From Nitrospinae bacterium bin107 (GTDB lineage: Bacteria; UBA8248), in the NCBI GenBank assembly GCA_002238965.1, contig MPNJ01000002.1, positions 191,001 to 255,000 on the forward strand: a DNA stretch of 64,000 nt. The letters are read 5' to 3'. Below the pieces are notes generated by a model. The model was not told where the DNA came from. It saw only the letters and a program-made list of their open reading frames with translations, and searched no databases. The position numbers were made by a program, and so were the translations under genes. Below are positions 33,515 through 42,168 of this stretch, piece by piece; positions within the stretch are counted from its first letter, which is position 1; each line of letters opens with the position of its first letter.

Positions 33515-34288
33515 ATGAACGCATATATTTCGGTAACGAACCTGGAGAAGGAATACGTCACCGCGAGCCGCGAGATCGTGCACGCCCTGACGGATATCAA
33601 CTTCGAGATCGCGGAGGGCGAGTTCGTCTCCGTCGTCGGCCCGAGCGGCTGCGGCAAGAGCACGCTGCTGAAAATCCTGGGCGGCCTGCTCGCCAAGACG
33701 TCCGGCGCCTGCTCGCTCAAGGACACGCCCATCGACGGCCCGCGAAACGACGTCGGCATCGTCTTTCAGGACCCGGTGCTCCTCCTGTGGCGGAACGTGC
33801 TCCAGAACACCATGCTGCCCGCCGAGATTCTGGGGCTGGACGCGAAGCAAACGCTCCCGCGCGCGCACGACCTCATCCAACTCGTGGGTCTGGACGGCTT
33901 CGAGGACAAATACCCCCATGAACTCTCGGGCGGCATGCGCCAGCGAAACGCCATCATCCGCGCGCTCATCCACGACCCGAACGTGCTTTTGATGGACGAG
34001 CCCTTCGGCGCGCTCGACGCCATGACGCGCGAGCAGATGAACCTGGAACTCCAGCGAATCTGGCTGGAGAGCAAGAAGACCGTCTTCTTCATCACCCACT
34101 CCATCCCCGAGGCCGTTTTCCTGGGCGACAGGGTGATCGTCATGACGCCGAGGCCGGGCCGAATATCGGAGATCATCACCGTCGACATCCCGCGCCCGCG
34201 CTCGCTCTCCACCATGGGCGATGAGATGTTCGTCGAACTCACGCAGAGAATCCGAAACCTCCTCTACGTGGAAGGTTCCCTGGATTAG
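33515..34288 (+). CDS. ABC transporter ATPase, NitT/TauT type
   Basis: This is a 257-residue ATPase with Walker A GPSGCGKST, Q-loop IVFQDPVLLLWRNVLQN, signature LSGGMRQR, Walker B VLLMDEPFGALD and H-loop FITHS. It completes the receptor-permease-ATPase importer. GGAG lies five bases before the ATG. Confidence 0.9.
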   Translation: MNAYISVTNLEKEYVTASREIVHALTDINFEIAEGEFVSVVGPSGCGKSTLLKILGGLLAKTSGACSLKDTPIDGPRNDVGIVFQDPVLLLWRNVLQNTMLPAEILGLDAKQTLPRAHDLIQLVGLDGFEDKYPHELSGGMRQRNAIIRALIHDPNVLLMDEPFGALDAMTREQMNLELQRIWLESKKTVFFITHSIPEAVFLGDRVIVMTPRPGRISEIITVDIPRPRSLSTMGDEMFVELTQRIRNLLYVEGSLD

Positions 34289-34325
34289 ATCAAAAACCGG
34301 AAGCACAGCCTGAGGAGCGCACCGA

Positions 34326-35129
34326 ATGGAGAAACTCATCATCACCAACTGCGCGGCGGACACCCGGAAGCACGCGGGCGTCCCCAAGCGGCTCCAGACG
34401 CCCGACGCCGTTGCCAAAGAGATCAAGGAAAGCTACGAGGCGGGCGCTGCCATCGCCCACATCCACGGCATCCCGATGAAGCTCGAAAGCTGGGAGCCGC
34501 TCACGAACGCGGTGCGCGAGGCCTGCCCCGAGGTGCTTATCCAGTTCGGAATCGCCGCGATGGGCCTGCCGGGCAGGCAGAAGATCATCCACCTGAAGCC
34601 GGATATGGCCTCCATCGCTCTGGGCTCGCACGATTTTGCCTTCGTGGACGCCGACCTCCTGGTTGAACACTCACGCCAGGAGATAGAAGACCAGGTGCGC
34701 CTGTTCAACGACCACGGCGTGAAGCCCGAGTTCGAGTGCTTCAACCTCGGCCACTTGTGGAACCTGGAGTGGCTGCTGGACAAGGGGCTGGTGGAAGACC
34801 CGGTCGTCATCACCATCTTCTTCGGCTGGCCGGGCGGCTTCTACGCCCCCGCCACGCTCAAGGAGCTTCTCCACCGCATCGACCACCTGCCGGAAGGCTG
34901 TGTGTTCTCGTGCAGTTCCGCGGGTCCGACCTCGAACGCGCTCGAGACCGTCACCATCATCGAGGGCGGCCACGTCCGCGTGGGAACAGAAGACGAGCCC
35001 TACTACACCGAGGGCGTGCTGTGCGAGAACAACGCGCAATTGGTCGCACGCATCGCGCGAATCGGCCACGAACTCGGGCGTGACCCGGCCACGGTGGATG
35101 AGGCGAAGAAAATACTCGGCATGGACTAG
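34326..35129 (+). CDS. BKACE-family (DUF849) enzyme, copy 1
   Basis: This 267-residue protein is of the beta-keto acid cleavage enzyme family, zinc TIM barrels that condense a beta-keto acid with acetyl-CoA to give acetoacetate and a new CoA ester. It opens KLIITNCAADTRKHAGVP and has the two zinc His in AAIAHIHGI (H47, H49 region), the GHVRVGTEDEPYY motif near residue 218 and KPEFECFNLGHLWNL. The usual Arg after HxHx is missing (HIHGIP), which may alter substrate choice. GAGGAGCGCACCGA precedes the ATG. A paralog follows 32 bases downstream. Confidence 0.82.
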   Translation: MEKLIITNCAADTRKHAGVPKRLQTPDAVAKEIKESYEAGAAIAHIHGIPMKLESWEPLTNAVREACPEVLIQFGIAAMGLPGRQKIIHLKPDMASIALGSHDFAFVDADLLVEHSRQEIEDQVRLFNDHGVKPEFECFNLGHLWNLEWLLDKGLVEDPVVITIFFGWPGGFYAPATLKELLHRIDHLPEGCVFSCSSAGPTSNALETVTIIEGGHVRVGTEDEPYYTEGVLCENNAQLVARIARIGHELGRDPATVDEAKKILGMD

Positions 35130-35161
35130 AGGAAACTTACGGCATCATAAAGGAGCGCTTC

Positions 35162-35956
35162 ATGGAAAAGATGATGATCATCAACTGCGCGGCGGACACC
35201 TCGATGCACGAGGGCGTGCCGCAGCGTTTCGCGGATTCCGAAGTCCTCGCCGACTCGGTGGAAAAGGCTTATGAGGCGGGCGCTTCCACCGCCCATATCC
35301 ACGCGCCGCCCACGAACTACGAGGCCTGGGCGTCTCACTCGAAAGCCATCAGGGACAGGTGCGGAATCATGCTCCAGTACGGCATCTCCACCCAGACGGT
35401 CGAGCAGCGAAAAGAGGTGGTCAAGAACCATCCCGAGATGATGTCCGTCGCCGTCGGCGCGCACAACATGGCGTTTATCGCGCGCGACGTGATGATGCTC
35501 CACCCCCGCGAGGAATTGGCCGAGATGATGCGGCTCTGCAGGGATTACAACGTCAAGCCCGAGTTTGAGGTCTTCACCCTGGGCGAGACCTGGATGATCG
35601 ACGACCTGCTCCAGAAAGGGCTGCTCGAGCCGCCCGTTCTCATGACGTGCTTCTTCGGTCGTCCGGGCGGGGCATGGTCGCCGCCTTCGCTGAGCGAGTT
35701 CCTGCACCGCGTCTCGAACCTGCCCGCGGATTCGGTCTACATCACGAGCGCCACAGGCCCCACGCACATCCACATGCAGACGATGGCGGTCATGCACGGC
35801 GGCCACGTGCGCGTGGGTACGGAGGATGAGCCCTATCTCCACCCCGGCGAACTGGGCGACAACGCCGATCACGTCGCGCGAATCGCGCGAATCGCGGGCG
35901 AGATGGGCCGCGAAATCGCGAGCGTGGACGAGGCGAAAGCGATGATAGGAATTTGA
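35162..35956 (+). CDS. BKACE-family (DUF849) enzyme, copy 2
   Basis: This 264-residue paralog of the preceding gene has KMMIINCAADTSMHEGVP, zinc-ligand motif STAHIHAPP, KPEFEVFTLGETWMIDDLL, CFFGRPGGAWSPPSLSEFLH and GGHVRVGTEDEPYLH. The two copies differ most in barrel loops that line the pocket, so they could act on different beta-keto acids or form a hetero-oligomer. AAGGAGCGCTTC precedes the ATG. The next gene downstream is of different composition and probably unrelated. Confidence 0.82.
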   Translation: MEKMMIINCAADTSMHEGVPQRFADSEVLADSVEKAYEAGASTAHIHAPPTNYEAWASHSKAIRDRCGIMLQYGISTQTVEQRKEVVKNHPEMMSVAVGAHNMAFIARDVMMLHPREELAEMMRLCRDYNVKPEFEVFTLGETWMIDDLLQKGLLEPPVLMTCFFGRPGGAWSPPSLSEFLHRVSNLPADSVYITSATGPTHIHMQTMAVMHGGHVRVGTEDEPYLHPGELGDNADHVARIARIAGEMGREIASVDEAKAMIGI

Positions 35957-35980
35957 TGAATTGTTCCCAAAGCAAATGGA

Positions 35981-36802
35981 ATGCCAAGTATGAGCAAGAC
36001 TAAATTTTCCCGCTATATAGGTATCGACTATTCTGGGAAAGAAACCTCGACTGCGAACCTAAGAGAACTACAAATCTTTTTGACCGAAGGCGAAGGGAAA
36101 CCAAAGAAACAATCCCCGCCGCAGTCTCATCCATCTAGAAAAAATTGGAACCGCAAGGACATCGCCGATTGGTTGATAGAGAAATTATCCGATAAAACGA
36201 CGACACTGGTCGGTATTGACCACGCTTTTTCCTTTCCTCTTAAGTATTTTGATCACTATGCTCAAAAAGGTCTAAAGCGCACTTGGCCTGCTTTCCTCAA
36301 AGACCTTCAGAATTACTGGCCGACCAGTGATGATGACATTTCGGTTGATTACGTACTTAAAGGTAAGGCTGGCAAGGGTGAAGAGCGTTGGGGTTTCCCT
36401 GGTTGGTTACGTCTGACCGAGGAGCGGTCTGGAGGGGCGAAATCGGTTTTTCATTTAGGGAATGGAACTGTAACCTATGCCACTTTTGGAGGAATCCCCT
36501 GGCTCCGTTACATGCGCCAGAAGCTGGGGAGGCGTGTCCACTTCTGGCCTTTCGATGGCTGGAGCATTCCCTCCAACCGCTCCGCTATTGTCGAAGTTTA
36601 CCCTGCACTCTGGAATGATCAATTTACCCAAGAATGTCGTAATCTCAATCTCAATGAACACCAGCGCGACGCTTATTCCGTGGCCGCATGGATGGCGGAG
36701 TCCGACCGAAACGGCAGACTCGAAAAGTTTCTCAAGCCCAAATTAAAACGAGACGAAAGCAAACTGGCGCGGATTGAGGGCTGGATTTTGGGCGTAGCGT
36801 AA
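35981..36802 (+). CDS. DUF429-family protein (RNase H-like fold)
   Basis: This 273-residue protein has the DUF429 pattern: YIGIDYSGKETS near the N-terminus, VGIDHAFSFPL, IVEVYPALW, and DAYSVAAWMAES near the C-terminus. The acidic residues (D, D, E, D) match the metal site of RNase H-like folds, so a nuclease role is predicted for the family but not proven. A second ATG at 35990 is equally possible; neither has a good ribosome-binding site. It is AT-rich and sits between BKACE and ThDP-enzyme genes of high GC, which marks it as an insertion into the catabolic cluster. Confidence 0.75.
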   Translation: MPSMSKTKFSRYIGIDYSGKETSTANLRELQIFLTEGEGKPKKQSPPQSHPSRKNWNRKDIADWLIEKLSDKTTTLVGIDHAFSFPLKYFDHYAQKGLKRTWPAFLKDLQNYWPTSDDDISVDYVLKGKAGKGEERWGFPGWLRLTEERSGGAKSVFHLGNGTVTYATFGGIPWLRYMRQKLGRRVHFWPFDGWSIPSNRSAIVEVYPALWNDQFTQECRNLNLNEHQRDAYSVAAWMAESDRNGRLEKFLKPKLKRDESKLARIEGWILGVA

Positions 36803-36874
36803 TGGGAATTTTGACGAATAAAAACTCGATTAAATCTCACAATATATCCACCCACACTTTTAAGGACGAATAAC

Positions 36875-38560
36875 ATGCCCAAGATGAGCGGGGCGCAGTT
36901 CATGGCTGACGCCCTCCACGCCTACGGCGTCACCCACATTTTCTTCGTGCCGACGATTTTGAGCCACTCTCTCGCCCAGATGGACGAGCGCGGTACGGGC
37001 ATCGCCCGCGTCCTCACGCACGGGGAGAAGGCCGCGGCCTACATGGCGGACGGCTACGCGCGGGCCTCGGGCCGCCCCGGCGTCTGCATGGCGCAGATCG
37101 TGGGCGGCGTGAACCTCGCGGCGGGCCTGCGCGACGCCCACCTCGCCTGCGCGCCCCTCATCGCCTTCACTGGCGGCACCACGCCCCAGATCCGCTACCG
37201 GAACGCCTATCAGGAAACGGAGGACATCAGCGCGTTCGACCCGGTCACCAAGTTCAACGCCACGGTGGACGACGTCACGCGTTTTCCCGATCTGCTGCGC
37301 CAGGCCTTCCGCGTCGCCACCTCGGGCACGCCGGGGCCCGTGCACCTGCGCTTCGGCGGGAACCTGGGCCAGGTGGAGCAGGACGTGGCCGACCTCGAAC
37401 TGATCGTCGAGGAGAACTTCAGGAAAGTGCCCGCCTACAGGCCCGAACCCGAGCCTGCGAGCATCGCCCACGCGCTGGAAGTAATCGCGAAAGCCGAGCG
37501 GCCCATCATCGTCGCGGGCGGCGGCGTCAGGACCTCGGGCGCGAACGCAGAACTCGTCGCGCTTGCCGAAAAACTCCAGATTCCCGTCGCCACCTCGATG
37601 AACGGCAAGGAAACCATTCCCGGCGATCACCCCCTCTCGGTCGGCGTGGTGGGGACGTATTCGAGGAGAAGCGCCAACGAACTCGTCTCAGAAGCAGACC
37701 TCGTATTCTTCATCGGCACCCAGACGGGCGGCATGACCACCCACTTCTGGCGCGTGCCGAAAATCGGCGTCAAGGCGGTTCAACTCGACATCGACCCCGA
37801 AGAACTCGGGCGCAACTACCCGCTCGAGGCCTCCATCATGGGCGATGCGAAAATCTCGCTCGGCAAACTCATCGAAGCGGCGGAAGAAGTCCCCGCGCGG
37901 GCAGCGTGGCTTTCCCGCGTGGAGGCGGTGGGCGCGGCGTGGCGGGCGGAATTCGCGCCGCTGCTGAACTCGGACGCCTCGCCCATGCGGCCGGAGCGCG
38001 TCTGCAAGACGCTGGGTGAGCACCTGCCGTCTGACGCCATCGTGCTCGCCGACACCGGACATTCGGGCATGTGGACGGGCGGCTACCTCGACCTCAAAAG
38101 CCCCGACGTCAGCTTCATGCGCGCGGCGGGCCACCTGGGCTGGGGATTCCCCGCGGCGCTGGGGGCCAAGTGCGGCGCGCCCGAGCGGCCCGTGGTCCTC
38201 TTCACGGGCGATGCGGGTTTCTGGTACCACATCGGCGAAGTCGAGACCGCCGTGCGCTGGGGCATCAACGCCGTCATCCTCGTGAACAACAACGGCTCCC
38301 AGAACCAGGAGACCAAGATTTTCGACGACGCCTACGGCGGTGAGCAGCGCGGCAAGGCGCACGAACTCTGGCACTTCAACCAGACGAACTTCACGGAAAT
38401 CGCAAAGTCCATGGGCGCCGCGAGCATCCGCGTCGAAAAACCGGGCGAACTCGGAAGTGCACTCGATCAGGCCTTCAGCATGAAGGGAGGCCCCGTCATC
38501 CTCGACGTCGTGACGGACATCGAAGCCCTCGCGCCGGGGGCTTACGGGCCGCCTGGGTAG
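36875..38560 (+). CDS. Thiamine-diphosphate-dependent enzyme (acetolactate synthase/benzoylformate decarboxylase-like)
   Basis: This is a 561-residue enzyme with the three-domain plan of the POX/ALS family. The Glu that activates ThDP is E51 (VLTHGEKAAAYMADGYARAS). The middle domain carries PIIVAGGGVRTSGA. The cofactor motif is GDAGFWYHIGEVETAVRWGI, then NAVILVNNN (about 444-475), with GDA in place of GDG. The FAD-binding residues of true acetolactate synthase are not obvious. Reactions could be decarboxylation or carboligation of a 2-oxo acid. AAGGACGAATAAC precedes the ATG. It probably ends the pathway of the preceding catabolic genes. Confidence 0.85.
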   Translation: MPKMSGAQFMADALHAYGVTHIFFVPTILSHSLAQMDERGTGIARVLTHGEKAAAYMADGYARASGRPGVCMAQIVGGVNLAAGLRDAHLACAPLIAFTGGTTPQIRYRNAYQETEDISAFDPVTKFNATVDDVTRFPDLLRQAFRVATSGTPGPVHLRFGGNLGQVEQDVADLELIVEENFRKVPAYRPEPEPASIAHALEVIAKAERPIIVAGGGVRTSGANAELVALAEKLQIPVATSMNGKETIPGDHPLSVGVVGTYSRRSANELVSEADLVFFIGTQTGGMTTHFWRVPKIGVKAVQLDIDPEELGRNYPLEASIMGDAKISLGKLIEAAEEVPARAAWLSRVEAVGAAWRAEFAPLLNSDASPMRPERVCKTLGEHLPSDAIVLADTGHSGMWTGGYLDLKSPDVSFMRAAGHLGWGFPAALGAKCGAPERPVVLFTGDAGFWYHIGEVETAVRWGINAVILVNNNGSQNQETKIFDDAYGGEQRGKAHELWHFNQTNFTEIAKSMGAASIRVEKPGELGSALDQAFSMKGGPVILDVVTDIEALAPGAYGPPG

Positions 38561-38589
38561 GATCTTAATCAAGCTGAGTGGGATAGTTA

Positions 38590-39690
38590 TCAGGCGTTTT
38601 GCGTCTTGTTCGGGCCGTCTCCGATGACAGCGGAAATGCGGTCCGATAACGCTTTGCTAAATTCCTCTAATTTCCCTGGCTCCCAAGTAATATGATTGTA
38701 CTGTCGCGTGTCGAAGTGAACCTTCTCCACTAAGTCCGCTCGACAAGTGAATATCACCGGGATGTTCAGCCCGTGCGCGAAACCCGCTTCGTAATATACG
38801 CTCCCGCGCGCTCCAACCTTCTTGAGTTCCTCCTTGTCCTTGCAGTTCTCGATTTCTTCGATATCTTTATAAGTGAAGTCGGCAACGAGGAAGCGAGAGC
38901 GCCTGATCTCAGCGATAATCTCATCGTCTATTTTCCTTATATGATGTTTTTGCTTGATGATGAGTGGCTTATACCCGGCATCTCTTATTCCAGTTTCGAT
39001 GCCGTCTTGATAAACATCTTCCACACTTTCATCGAACCACATGGCAACAAAAGCTTGGGATGAATCCGTAGCTGCTTTATCGAGTTCGGCGAGATGAGCG
39101 TAGCCTTCGACTGTTATGTGGTCAGTCTCGCGTCCTTCAAATTTTAAAGTTTCAATCCAACCTTGTGTCTCTAAATAATTAAGAAAAAATTGCAATTCCC
39201 TTCTTTGAGAACTTATTGCAGACGTGTTTACCGTTGATTCCAACCATGCCAACATATTTAAAAATCTATTGTCATTTTCACTTGTTACAGAATTTATACC
39301 AGCCCCAGCGTGCCGCTCCAGTTGCCCGAGATATCTAAGCAGTCTGTCCGCACGCTCGTGGACTGGCAAATGTGGTCGCCGTTCCACTTGCTCAATTGTT
39401 TTTGGCGTTATTTCAGGATACTCGACACCCAACCGCCGTTGCTCTATTAACCAAGAAGTCAATCGTGCTTTATGATAGTTAGCCTTCCTAGGTCTTTCCA
39501 TGAAACCATCTTCCTTGGTATCCGCTTGTCCAAGTTCATCTTCTATATTTTTCAGTTCCGTTTGCGCTGCAAAGAAAATGAAATACTTTCCCCCAGCGCG
39601 AGGCGAATCCACAAATTTTCCATTACGCAAGTTAGGAGGTTCAATGGAAGCTACCGTTCCCCATATCGGACACACTGAATTTTCACTCAT
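38590..39690 (-). CDS. Winged-helix protein with C-terminal nucleoside 2-deoxyribosyltransferase-like domain
   Basis: This is a 366-residue protein. Residues 5-35 (SVCPIWGT, then VDSPRAGGKYFI) resemble a decayed zinc ribbon. 155-205 look like a winged helix (QRRELQFFLNYLETQGWIET). 211-337 match the nucleoside deoxyribosyltransferase/TIR-like N-glycosidase fold: SQAFVAMWFDESVEDVYQDG, ISRFLVADFTY-like RRSRFLVADFTY with D271, and GSVYYEAGFAHGLNIPVIF with the catalytic-type E301. Relatives of this fold cleave N-glycosidic bonds, including NAD or nucleotides in defence. It is AT-rich, stands alone and faces the catabolic cluster convergently. A defence or stress role is inferred. Confidence 0.75.
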   Translation of the reverse strand: MSENSVCPIWGTVASIEPPNLRNGKFVDSPRAGGKYFIFFAAQTELKNIEDELGQADTKEDGFMERPRKANYHKARLTSWLIEQRRLGVEYPEITPKTIEQVERRPHLPVHERADRLLRYLGQLERHAGAGINSVTSENDNRFLNMLAWLESTVNTSAISSQRRELQFFLNYLETQGWIETLKFEGRETDHITVEGYAHLAELDKAATDSSQAFVAMWFDESVEDVYQDGIETGIRDAGYKPLIIKQKHHIRKIDDEIIAEIRRSRFLVADFTYKDIEEIENCKDKEELKKVGARGSVYYEAGFAHGLNIPVIFTCRADLVEKVHFDTRQYNHITWEPGKLEEFSKALSDRISAVIGDGPNKTQNA

Positions 39691-40227
39691 GTTTTCTATC
39701 TCTTGATTTAAGGGCGGTTAAACAGAAAAGCGCACGAGTATAACCATTGAACGCGTCTGAACGCGAGTTCCCTATTGGGACCGCTCAAAATGCCCTGATT
39801 TCGTAATTCGGCGTATGGAGCCGACCGGGAAGGAGTCTGTAAGGACAGGCACGGGGGCCTGTCCCTACGGGTTCGAATAGAAACACGGGATATGCGTAGG
39901 GGCGACCCCCTGTGGTCGGCCGATTGACTACGAGGCGGTGCGGTTTTGTTCGTCATTCCGGCGAAAGCCGGAATCCATTTTTACTCTTTTGCCTTTCGTC
40001 AGGGTTCACCCGAATCGGCTGGGGAATGAAACGCCGCCGTTCATTCACTCGCATCCGCAAATGGATTCCGGCATTCGCCGGAATGACGACGGTGGTGAAA
40101 TCCGACTGAAGAAGGAGAATTTCTTCCGAAAGAGGATGGGTTCTTCATCTACCCCGAGGAGCGAGGAATTGCGAGCCGATTCAAATCTCGCACGCCTATA
40201 ATCGCTCCCTCATCAGTCGCGATTGCC
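39691..40227. other. Intergenic region with hairpin repeats; no gene seen
   Basis: Holds a GGACAGGCACGGGGGCCTGT hairpin (near 39842-39867) and the palindrome-ended element at 39951-40088. The rest shows no coding character. Confidence 0.55.
39951..40088. repeat. MITE-like element with CGTCATTCCGG ends
   Basis: The 27-base ends (39951-39977 and 40062-40088) are inverted repeats differing at one base, and each arm is itself nearly palindromic (ATTCCGGCG and GCCGGAAT). The inner 84 bases are noncoding. The element at 45196-45339 has the same ends and almost the same length, so this is a dispersed nonautonomous repeat. Confidence 0.7.
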
Positions 40228-41016
40228 CTAATGCGAGAGTATCTGGCTCAGGAAGAGTTTCGTGCGGTCCGATTGGGGGCGGTAGAAGAATTCTTCGGGT
40301 TCGTTCTGCTCGATGATCTGCCCCTCGTCCATGAAGATGACCCGGTGGGCGACCTGACGCGCGAAGCCCATCTCATGCGTAACGACGAGCATCGTCATCT
40401 CGGTCTCGGCGAGTTCGACCATCACGTCGAGCACTTCTTTTATCATCTCGGGGTCGAGTGCGGATGTCGGCTCGTCGAAGAGCATAATTTTGGGCCGCAT
40501 GCACAATGAGCGCGCAATGGCCACGCGCTGCTGCTGGCCGCCCGATAGCTGGCCTGGGTATTTCAGGGCCTGCTCGGGTATCTTGACGCGGGTCAGGTAT
40601 TCCATCGCGAGTTCTTCCGCCTCGGCCCTCGGCGTCTTGCGCACCCAGATGGGCGCGAGCGTGCAGTTCTCCAGCACCGTCAGATGCGGAAAAAGGTTGA
40701 ACTGCTGGAACAGCATACCGACTTCCCGGCGCACGTTGTCGATTTGCTTGAGATCCCCCGTCAACTCGATGCCTTGGACCACGATGGCGCCTTTCTGGTG
40801 TTCTTCCAGGCGGTTGATGCAGCGGATGAGCGTCGATTTGCCCGAACCCGAGGGACCGCAGATGACGATGCGCTCGCCACGATAGACGGTGAGGTCGATG
40901 TCGCGCAGGACGTGGAACTGGCCGAACCACTTGTTCATGCCCTCGATGCGGATAATCGGCTCGTTCGAGAGGGTTTCCGTATTTACCGCCCCGGCTTCGC
41001 CCGCGTTTTCACTCAT
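40228..41016 (-). CDS. aapP: Amino-acid ABC transporter ATPase (AapP/GlnQ type)
   Basis: This 262-residue ATPase has Walker [11 protein letters not shown]-loop [17 protein letters not shown], signature LSGGQQQR, Walker [15 protein letters not shown] and H-loop VTHEMGFA, the polar-amino-acid pattern. I use ATG 41016, which has GGGAGGAAACGACTC upstream; an earlier in-frame start would run into the aapM end. It is the last gene of the operon aapJ, aapQ, aapM, aapP. Confidence 0.9.
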   Translation of the reverse strand: MSENAGEAGAVNTETLSNEPIIRIEGMNKWFGQFHVLRDIDLTVYRGERIVICGPSGSGKSTLIRCINRLEEHQKGAIVVQGIELTGDLKQIDNVRREVGMLFQQFNLFPHLTVLENCTLAPIWVRKTPRAEAEELAMEYLTRVKIPEQALKYPGQLSGGQQQRVAIARSLCMRPKIMLFDEPTSALDPEMIKEVLDVMVELAETEMTMLVVTHEMGFARQVAHRVIFMDEGQIIEQNEPEEFFYRPQSDRTKLFLSQILSH

Positions 41017-41033
41017 GAGTCGTTTCCTCCCGC

Positions 41034-42164
41034 TTAATTTCGGTGGCCCGTGTCGAGCTTGCGCTCGAGCCACAGGCTGTAGCGCGACATGCTGAAGCAG
41101 AAAATGAAATAGATAAGAGCCGCGAAGATGTAGGATTCATGTTCGAGGCCCAGCCATTTGGGGTCCGTCACGGCCGAGCGGGCCACGAGCAGCAGGTCGA
41201 ACAGCCCGATGATCGATACCAGCGCGGTATCCTTGAACAGGGCGATGAAGGTGTTGACGATGCCCGGAATCACGATTTTGAGCGCCTGGGGCAGGATGAT
41301 GAGCTGCATCGACTTCCAGTAGTTCAGGCCCAGCGCCATGGCCGCCTCGGTCTGGCCTTTCGGCAGGGCCTGCAGCCCGCCGCGCACGACTTCCGCCATA
41401 TAGGCGGAGGCGAACATGATGAACCCTATCAGGGCGCGCAGCAGTTCGTTGGCGTTCACCCCCTCGGGTGTGAACAGCGGCAGCATGAATGAGGCCATGA
41501 AGAGCACGGTGATGAGCGGCACCGAGCGCCAGAGCTCGATGAAGGCGATGCAGATCGTGCGGATGACGGGCATCTCCGAGCGCCGCCCGAGCGCCAGCAG
41601 AACGCCTATTGGCAGGGAGAACAATATGGCGACCGAGGCGAATACGAGGGTGAGCGTCAGGCCGCCCCACTTGTGCGTCGGTACGCTCTCCAGGCCGAAG
41701 GCGCCGTGGAGCAGGACGAAGGCGACGATGGGGAAACCGAATACCAGGAAAAGCGCCGCGAAGGTGCGGCCCGGCACCCTGTCGGACAGCACCGGCAAGA
41801 GGTTCAGGCAGAACAGGATGAAGGTGAGATTCACCCGCCAGCGCTCGGGCTCCGGGTAGAACCCGTAGATGTACTGCCCGAACCGCTTGGGTATGAGAAC
41901 CCAGCAGGCGCCCTCGATCCCCCGGCAGTCCTTGTTGGACTCACCCTCCAGGAGCGAGTCGATGAAGGCCCACTCGAACAGCGGCGGCACGACCAGATAG
42001 AGGAGATAAAACGTCAGCAGCGTGAGCGCCGTATTGGCCGGCGAGGAGAACAGGTTCGCCCGCATCCAGCCGGCTACGCCCGCGGTCGAGATCGGTGGCG
42101 GCGCCTCGGGGATATTTTCCGTGCGGACGAAGCTCCTGTCCGGATTTTTTGCGATATCGCTCAT
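41034..42164 (-). CDS. aapM: General L-amino-acid ABC transporter permease AapM
   Basis: This 376-residue permease of the HisM/GlnP type has the long N-terminal extension with extra helices that marks AapM (several hydrophobic stretches before residue 170). The core shows [20 protein letters not shown]-like [60 protein letters not shown] (EAA-type loop) and [33 protein letters not shown] precedes the ATG, which is four bases after the aapQ stop. Confidence 0.9.
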   Translation of the reverse strand: MSDIAKNPDRSFVRTENIPEAPPPISTAGVAGWMRANLFSSPANTALTLLTFYLLYLVVPPLFEWAFIDSLLEGESNKDCRGIEGACWVLIPKRFGQYIYGFYPEPERWRVNLTFILFCLNLLPVLSDRVPGRTFAALFLVFGFPIVAFVLLHGAFGLESVPTHKWGGLTLTLVFASVAILFSLPIGVLLALGRRSEMPVIRTICIAFIELWRSVPLITVLFMASFMLPLFTPEGVNANELLRALIGFIMFASAYMAEVVRGGLQALPKGQTEAAMALGLNYWKSMQLIILPQALKIVIPGIVNTFIALFKDTALVSIIGLFDLLLVARSAVTDPKWLGLEHESYIFAALIYFIFCFSMSRYSLWLERKLDTGHRN

Positions 42165-42168
42165 GGCA

